A stretch of 38,442 nt of DNA from Elusimicrobiota bacterium (GCA_016182905.1 JACPFR010000055.1:1-38442); one strand, 5' to 3'. Positions 14,851 to 28,013 are shown, counted from the stretch's first letter. Numbers and translations: made by a program. The notes: a model not told the origin generated them from the sequence alone.

Positions 14851-15603
14851 GTGAGAACGGCGATCCTGCTGTCGGCCCTGCTCGCGGCGCGCGCGTCCGC
14901 CGCGCCGGACCCCGCGGCCCTGGTCCGCTCCGCTTTGCCTCCCGGCTTCGCGCCCTTCGCCTTCGACGCCCCTGTCTCCGTCCGCGTCCCCGTTCCCGTC
15001 CTGATGCGCGTCCAGACGGCCGCCGACACGCAGACCGTCGCGCTCGGGCCTCTCCTCGACCGCCATCTCGCCGCGACCGACTCCTTCGCGGGCGCCGGAG
15101 GCCGGACGATGGTGGCCGGGACCTTGGACCTCGCCGGCGACGGCTTCCTCGCGGTGACGCCCCCGGGCGGCGCGACGCGCTTCGTCAAGATCGAGCGCGG
15201 CATGTCGGGGAGCTGGAGCGACGGCGCGCGCGGCTACCGCGTGAGCCTTTCGGTGAGCATCTTCCGGCCGCGCCTTGCCAACTATATCGTCATTCGGGAT
15301 GCCGCGACCGGCCAGGTGGTGTGGGAGAAGCGGATCAGCGAGCTGTTCCGCCTGACCTACAGGGCGGGAGAGCCGGTGAACCTCGCCGGGCGTCCCTACC
15401 GCCTGTTCTTCTCCGCGCGCCCCGACCTGGGCCTGTGCTTCATCTACGACGACACCAGCGAAGGCGGCCACGAGTACAAGTTCTACATGGTCCCGGCGAA
15501 GCAGATCCAGGGCGCGGCGCCCGCTTCCTATAAGATGTACGGCGGGGACGTCGTGAGGCTTCAAGCCTCTTCGGATTTGTCAACCCTTTTCATCACGCGC
15601 TGA
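14851..15603 (+). CDS. Exported protein of unknown function
   Basis: A 250-residue protein with a signal peptide (MRTAILLSALLAARASA|AP). The remainder is beta-rich with no family I can name: GTLDLAGDGFLAVTPPGG, ATGQVVWEKRISELFRLTYRAGEPVNLAG and YDDTSEGGHEYKFYMVPAKQ. The pattern could suit a periplasmic beta-sandwich, but this is a guess. The GTG start is supported by the signal peptide and by TAAGAT 6 nt upstream. It stands alone between the flippase-like gene and the nuo operon. Confidence 0.75.
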   Translation: MRTAILLSALLAARASAAPDPAALVRSALPPGFAPFAFDAPVSVRVPVPVLMRVQTAADTQTVALGPLLDRHLAATDSFAGAGGRTMVAGTLDLAGDGFLAVTPPGGATRFVKIERGMSGSWSDGARGYRVSLSVSIFRPRLANYIVIRDAATGQVVWEKRISELFRLTYRAGEPVNLAGRPYRLFFSARPDLGLCFIYDDTSEGGHEYKFYMVPAKQIQGAAPASYKMYGGDVVRLQASSDLSTLFITR

Positions 15604-15625
15604 CTCCGCGGCTTGACCCCCGGTA

Positions 15626-15654
15626 TGGACCCCGGGACCGAAAATGGCTAAGAT
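15626..15654 (+). promoter_or_regulatory. Promoter of the nuo operon
   Basis: -35 TGGACC (15626-15631), a 17-nt spacer and -10 TAAGAT (15649-15654) end 9 nt before the nuoJ ATG. This gives a leader of only about 2-3 nt. No Shine-Dalgarno is visible. Confidence 0.55.
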
Positions 15655-15663
15655 AGCCGCGCA

Positions 15664-16143
15664 ATGGTCGTGTGGGCCGCGCTGGTCGCGGGAATCGTCG
15701 CCGTTTTCTTCGCCGGAGTGATGCTTCTGCATCGCTCCCTCTACGTGAGCGCGGTCAGCCTCCTCGTCGTGCTGCTGCAGACCGCGGCGCTCTTCCTCCT
15801 CTGCGGCTCGCCCCTGCTCGGCCTGCTCCAGGTCATGATCTACGCCGGCGCGGTGATGGTCCTCGTCGTGATCACGGTCATGGCGGCCGGCGAGGAGGGC
15901 GAGCGCTTCGCCGACTTCTCGTTCCCGCGGCCGCTGGCCTGGGCCGGCGTGATCGCGGCCGTTCTCGAGATCGCGCTCGTCCTGTCCCGCGGCGACGCCC
16001 CGGCGGCCGTCCCCGTGGACCCGGCGCTCCAGGCGAAGCTCGGCGCCGTCCTTTTCCAGCCCTACGCGCTGGCCACCGAAGCCGTGACCCTGCTCATGTT
16101 CCTCGCGGCGCTGGCGATAGCGCCGGAGCGGGAGGCCGCGTGA
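15664..16143 (+). CDS. nuoJ: NADH-quinone oxidoreductase subunit J
   Basis: A 159-residue ND6-like membrane subunit of complex I with five hydrophobic segments. The family segment GLLQVMIYAGAVMVLVVITVM (third helix, around the pi-bulge region) is clear. The C-terminal helix is ATEAVTLLMFLAALAI. It is first in the operon here, which is unusual because nuoA normally leads. The stop overlaps the nuoK GTG (GTGA). Confidence 0.93.
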   Translation: MVVWAALVAGIVAVFFAGVMLLHRSLYVSAVSLLVVLLQTAALFLLCGSPLLGLLQVMIYAGAVMVLVVITVMAAGEEGERFADFSFPRPLAWAGVIAAVLEIALVLSRGDAPAAVPVDPALQAKLGAVLFQPYALATEAVTLLMFLAALAIAPEREAA

Positions 16144-16442
16144 ACCTGACCGCGGTCGTCTGGGCGACGACGGGGGCGTTGTTCTCCTTCGGGCTCATCA
16201 TCGTCGTCTTCCGCCGCCAGCTCCTGGCCATGCTGCTCGGCCTCGAGCTGATGCTCGCCGCCGTCAACGTGAGCCTCGTCCACCACGCCGGCCTGTTCAA
16301 CGACGCCGAGGCCCTGGCGGTCGTCGCCCTCGTCATCGCCGTCGCCGCCGCCGAGGCGGTCGTCGGCCTCTCCTTGATCCTGCGCATGCGCCGCGGAGGG
16401 CGCGGCGCCGACGCCGCGCTGCTGACGGAGCTGCAGGGATGA
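16140..16442 (+). CDS. nuoK: NADH-quinone oxidoreductase subunit K
   Basis: A 100-residue ND4L-like subunit, the family's standard length, with three helices. The two conserved membrane glutamates used in proton transfer are present in LLGLELMLAAVN and VAAAEAVVGLSLIL. The GTG start at 16140 overlaps the nuoJ stop. The stop overlaps the nuoL ATG in ATGA. Confidence 0.95.
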   Translation: MNLTAVVWATTGALFSFGLIIVVFRRQLLAMLLGLELMLAAVNVSLVHHAGLFNDAEALAVVALVIAVAAAEAVVGLSLILRMRRGGRGADAALLTELQG

Positions 16443-18336
16443 CCGCCGCCCAAGTGCCGCCGGCCGCCTGGCTCCTGTTCGCGGCTCCCGTGTCGGCGAT
16501 CCTGGTCGGGTTCTTCGGCTTCCGCCGCTGGAAGCCCGAGTGGACGCATCTGCCGGTCCTCGCCTCGTGCGCGGTCGTCACCGCGTCGGCCTTCTGGCTC
16601 GCGGCCCACGTCTACACCGGCCACAGCTTCGACCTGAACCTGTTCCGCTTCGCCGAAGCCGGAGACTGGGCCGTGGACTTCGGCCTGCGCGTCGACGGCC
16701 CCGGCGTCGCGGTGCTCGCGATGGTCTCCTTCGTCGGCTCGTTGATCCACCTGTACGCCGCGGGCTACATGAAGGGCGACCCGGGATTCTCGCGGTTCTT
16801 CCTGGTCTTTCATCTGTTCTTCCTCGCGATGATCGGCCTGCTGACGGCCAACAACTTCGTCCAGCTGTACCTGTTCTGGGAGCTCGTCGGCGTGGCGTCG
16901 TACCTCCTCGTCGGGTACTGGTTCCATAAGGAGACGGCCCGCAAGGCCGCCCTGAAGGCCTTCCTGACCAACCGCGTCGGCGACTTCGGCCTCCTGCTCG
17001 CGGTGCTCCTGATCGTCCTCCAGTTCAAGATCACGCATTTCCACCTGCTGTACCTGAAGGCCGCGAGCGGCGCGACCTTCGAGCTCCTGCCCGTGATCGG
17101 CGTCCTCCTCGTGTGGGCGGCGTGCGCGAAGTCCGCGCAGTTCCCGCTGTACTTCTGGCTGCCCGACGCGATGGAGGGGCCGACGCCGACCTCGGCGCTG
17201 ATGCACGCCGCGACGATGGTGACCGCGGGCGTGTTCCTGCTCGTGCGTTCCTGGCCGCTGATCTCGCTCGTCGAAGGCCTGCCGCACCTCATCGCGTGGA
17301 TCGGGGCGATCACCGCCCTCGGCGCGGCGGTCGTCGCCGGCACGAAGAAGGACCTCAAGAGGATACTCGCCTACTCCACGGTCAGCCACCTCGGCCTCAT
17401 GATGCTGGCGCTCGGCCTCGGCCAGATCGCCGCGGCGCTCTTCCACCTCATCGTGCACGGCTTCTTCAAGGCCGCCCTGTTCCTCTGCGCGGGCAACGTC
17501 GCCCACGCCCTGCATCAGCCGACGGCCAACGTCGACGACGTCGGCGGCCTGCAGAAGAGCATGCGCCTGACCTACCTCTCCTTCCTGCTCGCGGCGCTCT
17601 CGCTGGCCGGCGTGTTCCCGCTCGGCGGCTTCTTCAGCAAGGACGCGATCCTCGACGCCGCCTGGCACCACGGCGGGGCCCTGGCGGCGATGGGCATGCT
17701 CGTCGCCGCGGGCTCGGCGTTCTACATCTTCCGCATGCTGTTCCTCGCCTTCTACGGCGCGCGCCCCGAGCAGAAGCGGGCGCCGCACGCGCACGAGGCC
17801 GAGCCGATCCTGGGAGTGCCGGTGCTGTTCCTGGCGCTGGGCGCCGCGGCCGCGGGCCTGCTCAAGGGGCCGGTCGAGCGCTTCGTGCTCGTGGGTTGGC
17901 GCGGCATGCCGAGCGGCCTGGCGGGCCTCGACCTCGTGCTGAACCTGCCCGGCGAGCCGGTCCTGCCTCATCTCAACCTGACGGTGGCGGCCCTGGGGAC
18001 CTTCATGGCGGCGCTCGGCGCGGCGGCGGCGTGGCGCCTGACGATGTCCGACCCCGGCTTCGACTGGCGCTGGCGCGGCGGCGCGGCCGAGGCGATGTTC
18101 GAGTCCGATTTCGGCTGGAAGACCTTCGTCGACTGGTTCGCGTCCGCCGTCTCCCGGCTCGCCGGCTTCACCGGCGGGGTCCTCGACAAGGCCGGGGTGG
18201 ACGGCGCCGTCGAGGGCAGCGGCGGGTTCGTCCGCGCCGCGGGCGCGGCGATCGCGCGCTCCGCCCAGGGCCGGATCAACGATTATCTGTGGTGGATGCT
18301 GGCCGGCACGGCCGTCCTCCTCCTGAGGGTCCTGCG

Positions 18337-18340
<4 letters not shown>
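16439..18340 (+). CDS. nuoL: NADH-quinone oxidoreductase subunit L
   Basis: A 633-residue ND5-like antiporter subunit, of usual length. Core motifs include YLFWELVGVASYLLVGYW, FPLYFWLPDAMEGPTPTSAL with the following HAATMVTAGVFLLVR, KRILAYSTVSHLGLMML and HGFFKAALFLCAGNVAHAL. The C-terminal lateral helix and final anchor (DYLWWMLAGTAVLLL) are present. It forms the distal proton channel of the membrane arm. It overlaps nuoK and nuoM by 4 nt each. Confidence 0.96.
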
Positions 18341-19775
<1,435 letters not shown>

Positions 19776-19779
<4 letters not shown>

Positions 19780-21125
19780 CGATGATGCCGATGGCCCCGC
19801 AGGCGGCCCTCGCGGCCGGCGTCCTGGGCGCGCTGTCGCTCGGCCTGATGCGGCGCCCGTCCGCGCTCGCCCTGCGCGCGCTCGCCGTCGCCGCGGTCGC
19901 GGGCGCGATGCTCCTGGCCGTCTGCTCCGCGGCCGACGGGTACGCCTCCGCGATCGTCCTCAGCGACTCGAAGAGCATCGGCTGGCAGTATCTGATCTAC
20001 CTCGGCGCCCTGCCCCTGGCGCTGTGGCTCGACGGCGAGGACGACGTCCTCGTCGCCCTGTTCCTCGGCGCCACGCTCGGCATGTCCTTGCTCGCCGCGG
20101 CGTCGAACCTGCCGATGCTGTTCATCGCCCTCGAGTTCATGTCCCTCCCCGCCTACCTGCTCGTCGCCCGGTCGCGGCGGGGCGACCGGGCTTTAGAGGC
20201 GGCGATCAAGTATTTCTTCGCGGGCGGCGTCGCCGGGGCCCTGTTCATGCTCGGCCTCTCGCTGTACTACGCCGATACGCGCAGCCTCGCCGCCTCGACC
20301 GCGCTCTCCCCGCTCGGCCAGGCCGGCGCGGGCCTGATGGCCGCGGCGGCGCTGTTCAAGCTCGGCGCCTTCCCGCTGAACTGGTGGCTGCCCGACGCCT
20401 ACGACGCCGCCGCCCCTGAGGTGTCGGGCTTCCTGTCCACGGCGATGAAGTCCGCGGCGGTCCTCTTCCTGATGCGGTTGTGCGAGCTCGCGCCCGAGGC
20501 CGGCTTCAGCTCCTTCCTGCCCGCCGTCGGCGCGATCACCGCGCTGGCCGGCTCGGTCATGGCCCTGCGCCAGGAGCGCCTGCAGCGCCTGTTCGCCTAC
20601 TCCTCGGTCGCCAACGCCGGCCTGCTGATCATCGGCGTCGGCGCGTGGGCGGCGTCTGGCCGCTCCGCCGAGGGCGTCTCCGCCCTCCTGTTCTTCCTCG
20701 GCGCCTACGCGTTCATGAGCAACGGGACGTTCTCGTTCCTCAAATTCTCCGGCCTCGAGACGCGGACCCAGCTCAAGGGGAGGGGGGCCGCGATGCCCGC
20801 CGCCGCCGCCGCCTTCACCGTCCTGCTCTTCTCCCTCGGCGGCATCCCGCCCACGGGCGGCTTCATGGCCAAGCTCCTCCTCCTGTGGCGCGCCGTGGAC
20901 GCGGAGCTTTTCTGGCCCGCCGCGGCCGGCGCCGTCTCCGCCTTGATCTCTTTGGCCTACTACCTGGGGATGACCCGCGACCTCTGGTTTGAAAAGGCCG
21001 ACGAGTCGGTCTCTTTCAGGCCGGACTCCGGCGCCGCCCTCGTCGTCGCCTGCGCCGTCGGCGTCGTGCTCCTCGGCGCGGCCCCCTGGCTGATGTCGTC
21101 GCTCTCGGGAGCCCTGACCAGATGA
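19776..21125 (+). CDS. nuoN: NADH-quinone oxidoreductase subunit N
   Basis: A 449-residue ND2-like antiporter subunit. Motifs are LFIALEFMSLPAYLLVA, AAIKYFFAGGVAGALFMLG, FPLNWWLPDAYDAAAPEVSG with TAMKSAAVLFLMR, and RLFAYSSVANAGLLIIGVG. Start 19776 overlaps the nuoM stop (ATGA). Its own stop overlaps the nuoA ATG, so the unusual N-to-A junction is translationally coupled like all the others. Confidence 0.95.
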
Positions 21126-21474
21126 GCAAGCTCTCCCTGTTCGCGCTCGGCGTCAACCTCCTGGTCGTCCTCGGCGTCACGGGGCTGTTCGCCAACGCCG
21201 GCCGCCTGTTCGGCCCGCGGCCCAAGCACCAGGGCGACGCCGAGCTCCCGTACGAGACCGGCATGCCGCCGCTGGCGCCCGCCTACGAGCGCATGACCGT
21301 CTCCTACTGGCGCTACGCGGTCCTGTTCGTCGTCTTCGACGTGGACCTCGCCTTCCTCCTGCCGTGGGCCCTGTCCCGGCCGGCGCTGTCCCTGGAGTCC
21401 ATGCTCGCCATCACCACCTTCGCCGCCTTGATGCTTCTGATGCTCGCCTATTTCTGGCGCAAAGGGGTCCTCGA

Positions 21475-21484
<10 letters not shown>
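21122..21484 (+). CDS. nuoA: NADH-quinone oxidoreductase subunit A
   Basis: A 120-residue ND3-like subunit with three helices and the family loop LPYETGMPPLAPAYERMTVSYWRYAVLFVVFDVDLAFLLPWA. The usual YECG of the loop is YETG here, so the loop cysteine is missing. The FDVE motif is FDVD, keeping an acidic residue. In canonical operons this gene is first; here it follows nuoN. It overlaps nuoB by 10 nt. Confidence 0.94.
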
Positions 21485-21950
<466 letters not shown>

Positions 21951-21954
<4 letters not shown>

Positions 21955-22432
21955 GCAACCTCCGCGGAGAGCGCCGCGACGTCCCGGCCGCCTCGAACCA
22001 CGAGGAGCTGACCAAGCTCCGGGCCGCGGGCTACAACATGCTCGTCGACCTGACCTGCGTGGACTACCTGACGAAGGGCCGTCCGCACCGCTTCGACGTG
22101 ATCTACCGCCTCATGCGCCTGGATCCCGCCACCGGCGAGGACCTCGGCCGCGTGGAACTGCACTGCGCCGTCGACGGCGAGCCCGTCCTGCGCTCGGCCA
22201 AGGACATCTGGCCCGCCGCCGACTGGCTCGAGCGCGAGGTCTGGGACATGTTCGGCGTGAGGTTCGCCGACCGTCCCGGCATCAAGCGCCTCCTCATGTA
22301 CGAGGAGTTCGTCGGCCACCCGCTGCGCAAGGACTACCCGATCGCCAAGCGTCAGCCGCTGATCGGGCCGAAGTCGGGCGACAAGGCGGACAGCCCCAGC
22401 TTCAACATCCTGAGACCGACGGTGACGGGCGA

Positions 22433-22436
<4 letters not shown>
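21951..22436 (+). CDS. nuoC: NADH-quinone oxidoreductase subunit C
   Basis: A 161-residue 30-kDa-type subunit of the hydrophilic arm. Signature sequence is WLEREVWDMFGVRFADRPGI followed by RLLMYEEFVGHPLRKDYP. Like most bacteria outside the enterics, it is separate from nuoD. GTG start overlapping the nuoB stop (GTGA). The stop overlaps the nuoD ATG. Confidence 0.95.
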
Positions 22437-23742
<1,306 letters not shown>

Positions 23743-23746
<4 letters not shown>

Positions 23747-24228
23747 GCAAAGTGGATTTGAAGTCTCCGTTCACGCCGGAGCAGGAGAAGGTCCTCCTGG
23801 GTTGGACGAAGAAATATCCCTACACGAATCTCGGCCTCATCGAGGCGCTGCGGTCCGTCCAGGACTGGCACCGCATGATCACGCCGGAGGCGGCGTCCCG
23901 GGTCGCGGACATCTTCTCTTTGCCGTTCAATCACGTCTGGGGCGTGGCCACCTTCTTCCCGACCTTCACGCGCTGGAAGACGGGCGAGAAGCGCGTCGGC
24001 GTCTGCCACGGGCTCTCGTGCTACCTCAAGGGCTCCGATAAGGCGGAGAAGTGCCTGGAGAAGACCTTGGGCGTGCCCAAGAAGCAGGCCACGCCCGACG
24101 GGAAGCTCTCCTGGGAGACGATGGAGTGCCTCGGCGCCTGCGAGCAGGCCCCGGCCCTCCTGGTCAACGACCGATTGGTGGGGCCGGCGACCGAGGAAGC
24201 GATCGCGAAGCTGAAGGATCTCAAATGA
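23743..24228 (+). CDS. nuoE: NADH-quinone oxidoreductase subunit E
   Basis: A 161-residue thioredoxin-like subunit of the NADH module, binding cluster N1a [2Fe-2S]. Ligands are Cys88, Cys93 (VCHGLSCYL, C-x4-C) and Cys129, Cys133 (ECLGACEQAP, C-x3-C). Start 23743 is set by the ATGA overlap with nuoD. The stop overlaps the nuoF ATG. Confidence 0.95.
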
Positions 24229-25451
24229 CCAAGATCCTGACGAAGCACTTCGACGAGCCCAAGCTCCACGAGCTGGAGACCTATCGCCGCCTCGGCGGCT
24301 ACGAGGCCCTCAAGAAGGCCCTCGGCATGGAGCGCAAGGCGCTCCAGGAAGAGGTGGTGAAGTCCAACCTGCGCGGCCTCGGCGGCGCGGGCTTCCCGGT
24401 CGGCTTCAAGTGGAGCACGGTGCCGCCCGAGGACAAGGTCCCGGGGCCGCGCTACGTCGTCGTCAACTGCGACGAGTCCGAGCCCGGCTGCTTCAAGGAC
24501 CGCGTCCTGGTCACTCGCGCGCCGCATCAGCTCCTCGAGGGCCTGCTGATTGCCTCCTACGTGGTCGGAAGCAAGGATTCGTTCATCTTCATCCGCGGCG
24601 AGTACCAGAACCAGTACGACATACTGGAGAAAGCCGTCGCCGAGGCGAAAGCCGCCGGGCTGCTCGGGGACGTCAACATCCATCTCATGCGCGGCGCCGG
24701 CGCCTACATCTCCGGCCTCGACACCGCTTTGCTCGAGACCATGGAGGGCAAGAAGGCCTGGCCGCGCCAGCCTCCGCCCTTCCCGACCGTCGCCGGCCTG
24801 ATGGGCAAGCCCACGGTCGTCAACAACGTCGAGACCCTGTCGATGCTCCCCTTCATCGTGCGCGAGGGCGGCGAGGCCTTCGCCAAGATCGGCTCCGCCA
24901 AGAACGGCGGCACCGTCCTGTTCTCCATCTCCGGCCACGTCGAGAAGGAAGGCGTCTATGAAGTCCCCATGGGCACCAAGCTGCGCGACGTCCTGGCGCT
25001 CGCCGGCGGCGTGAAGGGGGGCAAGAAGCTCAAGGCCGTCATCCCCGGCGGCACCTCGATGCCGCCCCTGCTCGAGAAGGACCTCGACGTCGCCCTCGAC
25101 TTCGACGCGATCAAGGCGGCCGGGACCATGCTCGGCGCGGGCGGCATGATCGTTTTAGACGAAACGGTCGACGCCGTGGAAGTCGCGCACAACATCGAGC
25201 GCTTCCTGACGCACGAGTCCTGCGGGCAGTGCACGCCGTGCCGCGAGGGCTCGAACTGGTCGGAGCGCATCTTGGAGCGCATGCTCGAGGGCAAGGGCGA
25301 GAAGGGCGACACGGAGAACCTCGCGCGCGTGGGCGAGAACATCACGGGCAAGGTCATCTGCGCGCTCGGCGACACGGTCGGGATGGTCACGCGCGCGTGG
25401 ACCTCGAAGTTCCCGGACGATTTCAAGAAGCGGGTGCCGAACAATGGGTAA
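24225..25451 (+). CDS. nuoF: NADH-quinone oxidoreductase subunit F (NADH/FMN/N3)
   Basis: A 408-residue flavoprotein subunit. The Gly-rich LRGLGGAGFPVGFKW and VVNCDESEPGCFKDR bind NADH and FMN. Cluster N3 ligands are Cys333, Cys336, Cys339 (ESCGQCTPCREG) and Cys379 (VICALGD). One core motif is altered: the usual GAGAYICGEETALLE reads GAGAYISGLDTALLE, with Ser163, Leu165 and Asp166 in place of Cys, Glu and Glu. This motif lies beside the NADH pocket in known structures. Start is set by the ATGA overlap with nuoE. It overlaps nuoG by 8 nt. Confidence 0.95.
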   Translation: MTKILTKHFDEPKLHELETYRRLGGYEALKKALGMERKALQEEVVKSNLRGLGGAGFPVGFKWSTVPPEDKVPGPRYVVVNCDESEPGCFKDRVLVTRAPHQLLEGLLIASYVVGSKDSFIFIRGEYQNQYDILEKAVAEAKAAGLLGDVNIHLMRGAGAYISGLDTALLETMEGKKAWPRQPPPFPTVAGLMGKPTVVNNVETLSMLPFIVREGGEAFAKIGSAKNGGTVLFSISGHVEKEGVYEVPMGTKLRDVLALAGGVKGGKKLKAVIPGGTSMPPLLEKDLDVALDFDAIKAAGTMLGAGGMIVLDETVDAVEVAHNIERFLTHESCGQCTPCREGSNWSERILERMLEGKGEKGDTENLARVGENITGKVICALGDTVGMVTRAWTSKFPDDFKKRVPNNG

Positions 25452-26934
25452 AACGGTCAAGTACAAGCTGAACGGGGTCGAGCGCGAGGCCGAGGAGGGC
25501 AAGCTCGTCATCGAGGCCGCCAAGGACGTCGGCGTGGAGATCCCGCACTACTGCTACCACCCGGCGCTGGGCAACCCCGGCAACTGCCGCATGTGCATCG
25601 TCGAGGTCGCGGGCGCGCCCAAGCCCCAGGTCTCCTGCCGCACGAGCGTGCGCGAGGGCCTCGACGTCAAGACCGACTCCGACCTGGTCAAGCGCGCGCA
25701 GGCTTCCGCGCTGGAGCTCCATCTCGTCAACCACCCGCTCGACTGCCCGGTCTGCGACCAGAGCGGCGAGTGCGGTCTTCAGGACTATTACATGAAGATC
25801 GGCCAGTACCAGAGCGCGGTGCGCGAGGACAAGGAGCACAAGGGCAAGCGCATCGCCGCCGGCCCCCACATCATGCTCGACCAGGAGCGCTGCGTCCTGT
25901 GCACGCGCTGCACCCGCTTCGTCGACAACGTGACCAAGACCCACGAGCTCGGCATATTCGGCATGGGCCACTCGGAGAAGATCGAGGTCACGCCCGGCAT
26001 GACCCTCGACAACGCCTACTCGGGCAACGTCGCGGACATCTGCCCCGTCGGCGCGCTCACCGACCGCGACTTCCGCTACAAGGTCCGCGTCTGGTACCTC
26101 GACAAGACCGACTCGATCTGCCCCGGCTGCGCGCGCGGCTGCAACATCTCCGTGCACACGAACACCGCGCGCCCCTGGCACAACGACGGCAAGCGCGTGG
26201 CGCGCCTGAAGCCTCGCGTGAACATGGACGTCAACGGCCACTGGATGTGCGACGACGGGCGCTACGGCTTCGGCAATCTCGACACCGACCGCCTCGGCAA
26301 GGTCTTGAGGCTCCGGCCCGAGAAGGCCGAGCTGTCGTGGTTCGACATGGCGAGCGAGCTCGCCGCGCTGCTGAAGAAGGACGGCCTCGCGGTCGTCGCC
26401 TCGGGGATGCTTTCCAACGAGGACTGGGCCGCGTACAAGGCCCTGTTCGTCGACACCCTTAAGCTCCAGGACCATTACTTCTCCGCCGAGCCGGACCAGA
26501 TCGGCGTCGAAGACGCTCTTCTCCGGAGAAAGGAGAAGGTCCCCAACCTGAAGGGCGCCGAGAACCTCGGCCTCAAGAGCGGGTCGTTCGATGAACTGGC
26601 CAAGAGTCTGGAGTCGGGAAAGATCAAAACGTTGTACGTGATCGAACGCGACCTCTCCAAGGTGTGGGGGGACAAGGCGGCGTCGTTGCTGGCCAAAGCG
26701 AGCGTCTCGATCCTCCAGGGCCCCAACAAGTACGCCTTGGGGGATTCGTTCACCTACCGCCTGCCGGCGACCGCCTACGTCGAGGAAGACGGGCATTTCA
26801 CCAACTTCGAGGGCAAGGTGGGGACCTACTTCAAGGCGCTGTCTCCCATCGGCGACGCCCGCCCGGACTGGGCCGTCTTCGGCCTCCTGCAGAAGGCCCT
26901 GAGCGGCGCGAAGACCCCGGAGGCCGTGGCGTGA
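25444..26934 (+). CDS. nuoG: NADH-quinone oxidoreductase subunit G (short form)
   Basis: A 496-residue subunit with a full set of iron-sulfur ligands. N1b [2Fe-2S] is Cys37, Cys48, Cys51, Cys65. N5 is His97, Cys101, Cys104, Cys110. N4 is Cys150, Cys153, Cys156, Cys200. N7-type ligands Cys226, Cys229, Cys233 and Cys269 are present. The remaining ~225 residues are a reduced molybdopterin-oxidoreductase-like domain, much shorter than in the ~700-900-residue homologues of well-studied bacteria. The sequence ends cleanly at the nuoH overlap (GTGA), so it is a short form rather than a truncation by frameshift. Confidence 0.95.
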   Translation: MGKTVKYKLNGVEREAEEGKLVIEAAKDVGVEIPHYCYHPALGNPGNCRMCIVEVAGAPKPQVSCRTSVREGLDVKTDSDLVKRAQASALELHLVNHPLDCPVCDQSGECGLQDYYMKIGQYQSAVREDKEHKGKRIAAGPHIMLDQERCVLCTRCTRFVDNVTKTHELGIFGMGHSEKIEVTPGMTLDNAYSGNVADICPVGALTDRDFRYKVRVWYLDKTDSICPGCARGCNISVHTNTARPWHNDGKRVARLKPRVNMDVNGHWMCDDGRYGFGNLDTDRLGKVLRLRPEKAELSWFDMASELAALLKKDGLAVVASGMLSNEDWAAYKALFVDTLKLQDHYFSAEPDQIGVEDALLRRKEKVPNLKGAENLGLKSGSFDELAKSLESGKIKTLYVIERDLSKVWGDKAASLLAKASVSILQGPNKYALGDSFTYRLPATAYVEEDGHFTNFEGKVGTYFKALSPIGDARPDWAVFGLLQKALSGAKTPEAVA

Positions 26935-28013
26935 CCTTCCCGCTTCCGCTGAACGACGTCGTCTTCGCTGTCGCGAAGATTCTTTTCTCGATACTCGGCG
27001 TGGGCCTGAGCATCGCGGGCTTCCTCGGCTGGGTCGAGCGCAAGCAGAGCGCGGTGATGCAGGACCGCATCGGCGCCAACCGGGCGTCGATCTTCGGCTT
27101 CACCGTTCTCGGCCTCTTCCACCCGATCGCCGACGCGATCAAGCTGCTCACGAAGGAGGACTTCGTGCCGAAGGGCGCGCGCAAGCCGCTGCACGGCCTG
27201 GCGCCGATCATCTCGCTGGGCTGCGGCATGTTCTGCCTCGCGGCCCTTCCCTACGGCGGCGTCGTGGACTACGCCGGGCGCGCCTGGGACCTGACGCCGA
27301 TCGCCCTGCCGATGGGCGTGCCGCTCGTGCTGGCCGCGCTCGCCTTCGGCGTGCACGGCATCGTGATGGCCGGCTACGCCTCGGGCTCCAATTACGGCCT
27401 GCTCGGCGCCATGCGCGGCGCGGCCCAGATGATCGCCTACGAGGTGTGCTTGGCCTCCGCGCTGGCCGGCCTTCTCTTCGTCTACGGCACGCTCGACTTC
27501 ACCGAGGCCGTCCGGTGGCAGGTCTCGCACGGGGTGTGGGGGATCTTCCTCCAGCCGCTCGCCTTCATCATCTTCCTCACCGCCGGCACCGCCGTGACCA
27601 AGCGCGTCCCCTTCGACCTCCCCGAGGGCGAGAGCGAGATCGTCGGCTACCACGTCGAGTACTCGGGCATGAAGTTCGGCATGTTCATGATGACCGACTT
27701 CTTCGAGTCCATCGTGATCTGCGGCGTCATCACCGCGCTGTTCCTCGGCGGCTGGTCCATCCCTTTCGTCGATTTCCCCTCGCTGGCGGGCCGCTCCGGG
27801 CTGTGGGGCCTGTGGCCGGTGGCGGCCGGCGCCCTGATGGTGGGCAGCTCCGTCGGCAAGATACTCCTGATGCTCTTCCTCCTCATGCAGGTGCGCTGGA
27901 CCTTGCCCCGCTTCCGCTTCGACCAGGTCCTCGACCTCGGCTGGAAGCATCTCCTGCCGCTGGCCCTGATCAACTTCCTCGTCACCGTGTGGGTGGTCTA
28001 CTTATGGCGATAA
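26931..28013 (+). CDS. nuoH: NADH-quinone oxidoreductase subunit H
   Basis: A 360-residue ND1-like subunit that links the two arms and forms part of the quinone chamber. Motifs are WVERKQSAVMQDRIGANRA, HPIADAIKLLTKEDFVPKGA and the acidic loop RVPFDLPEGESEIVGYHVEY followed by SGMKFGMFMMTDF. GTG start at 26931 overlaps the nuoG stop. An in-frame extension back to 26664 is a nuoG shadow. It overlaps nuoI by 10 nt. Confidence 0.96.
   Translation: MTFPLPLNDVVFAVAKILFSILGVGLSIAGFLGWVERKQSAVMQDRIGANRASIFGFTVLGLFHPIADAIKLLTKEDFVPKGARKPLHGLAPIISLGCGMFCLAALPYGGVVDYAGRAWDLTPIALPMGVPLVLAALAFGVHGIVMAGYASGSNYGLLGAMRGAAQMIAYEVCLASALAGLLFVYGTLDFTEAVRWQVSHGVWGIFLQPLAFIIFLTAGTAVTKRVPFDLPEGESEIVGYHVEYSGMKFGMFMMTDFFESIVICGVITALFLGGWSIPFVDFPSLAGRSGLWGLWPVAAGALMVGSSVGKILLMLFLLMQVRWTLPRFRFDQVLDLGWKHLLPLALINFLVTVWVVYLWR

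Noticed and set aside
16094-17971. Long minus-strand frame (about 625 residues) opposite nuoL
   Set aside because: Composition (Gln/Glu/Arg/His-rich) is that of an antisense shadow of hydrophobic genes; the sense strand encodes unambiguous NuoK and NuoL.
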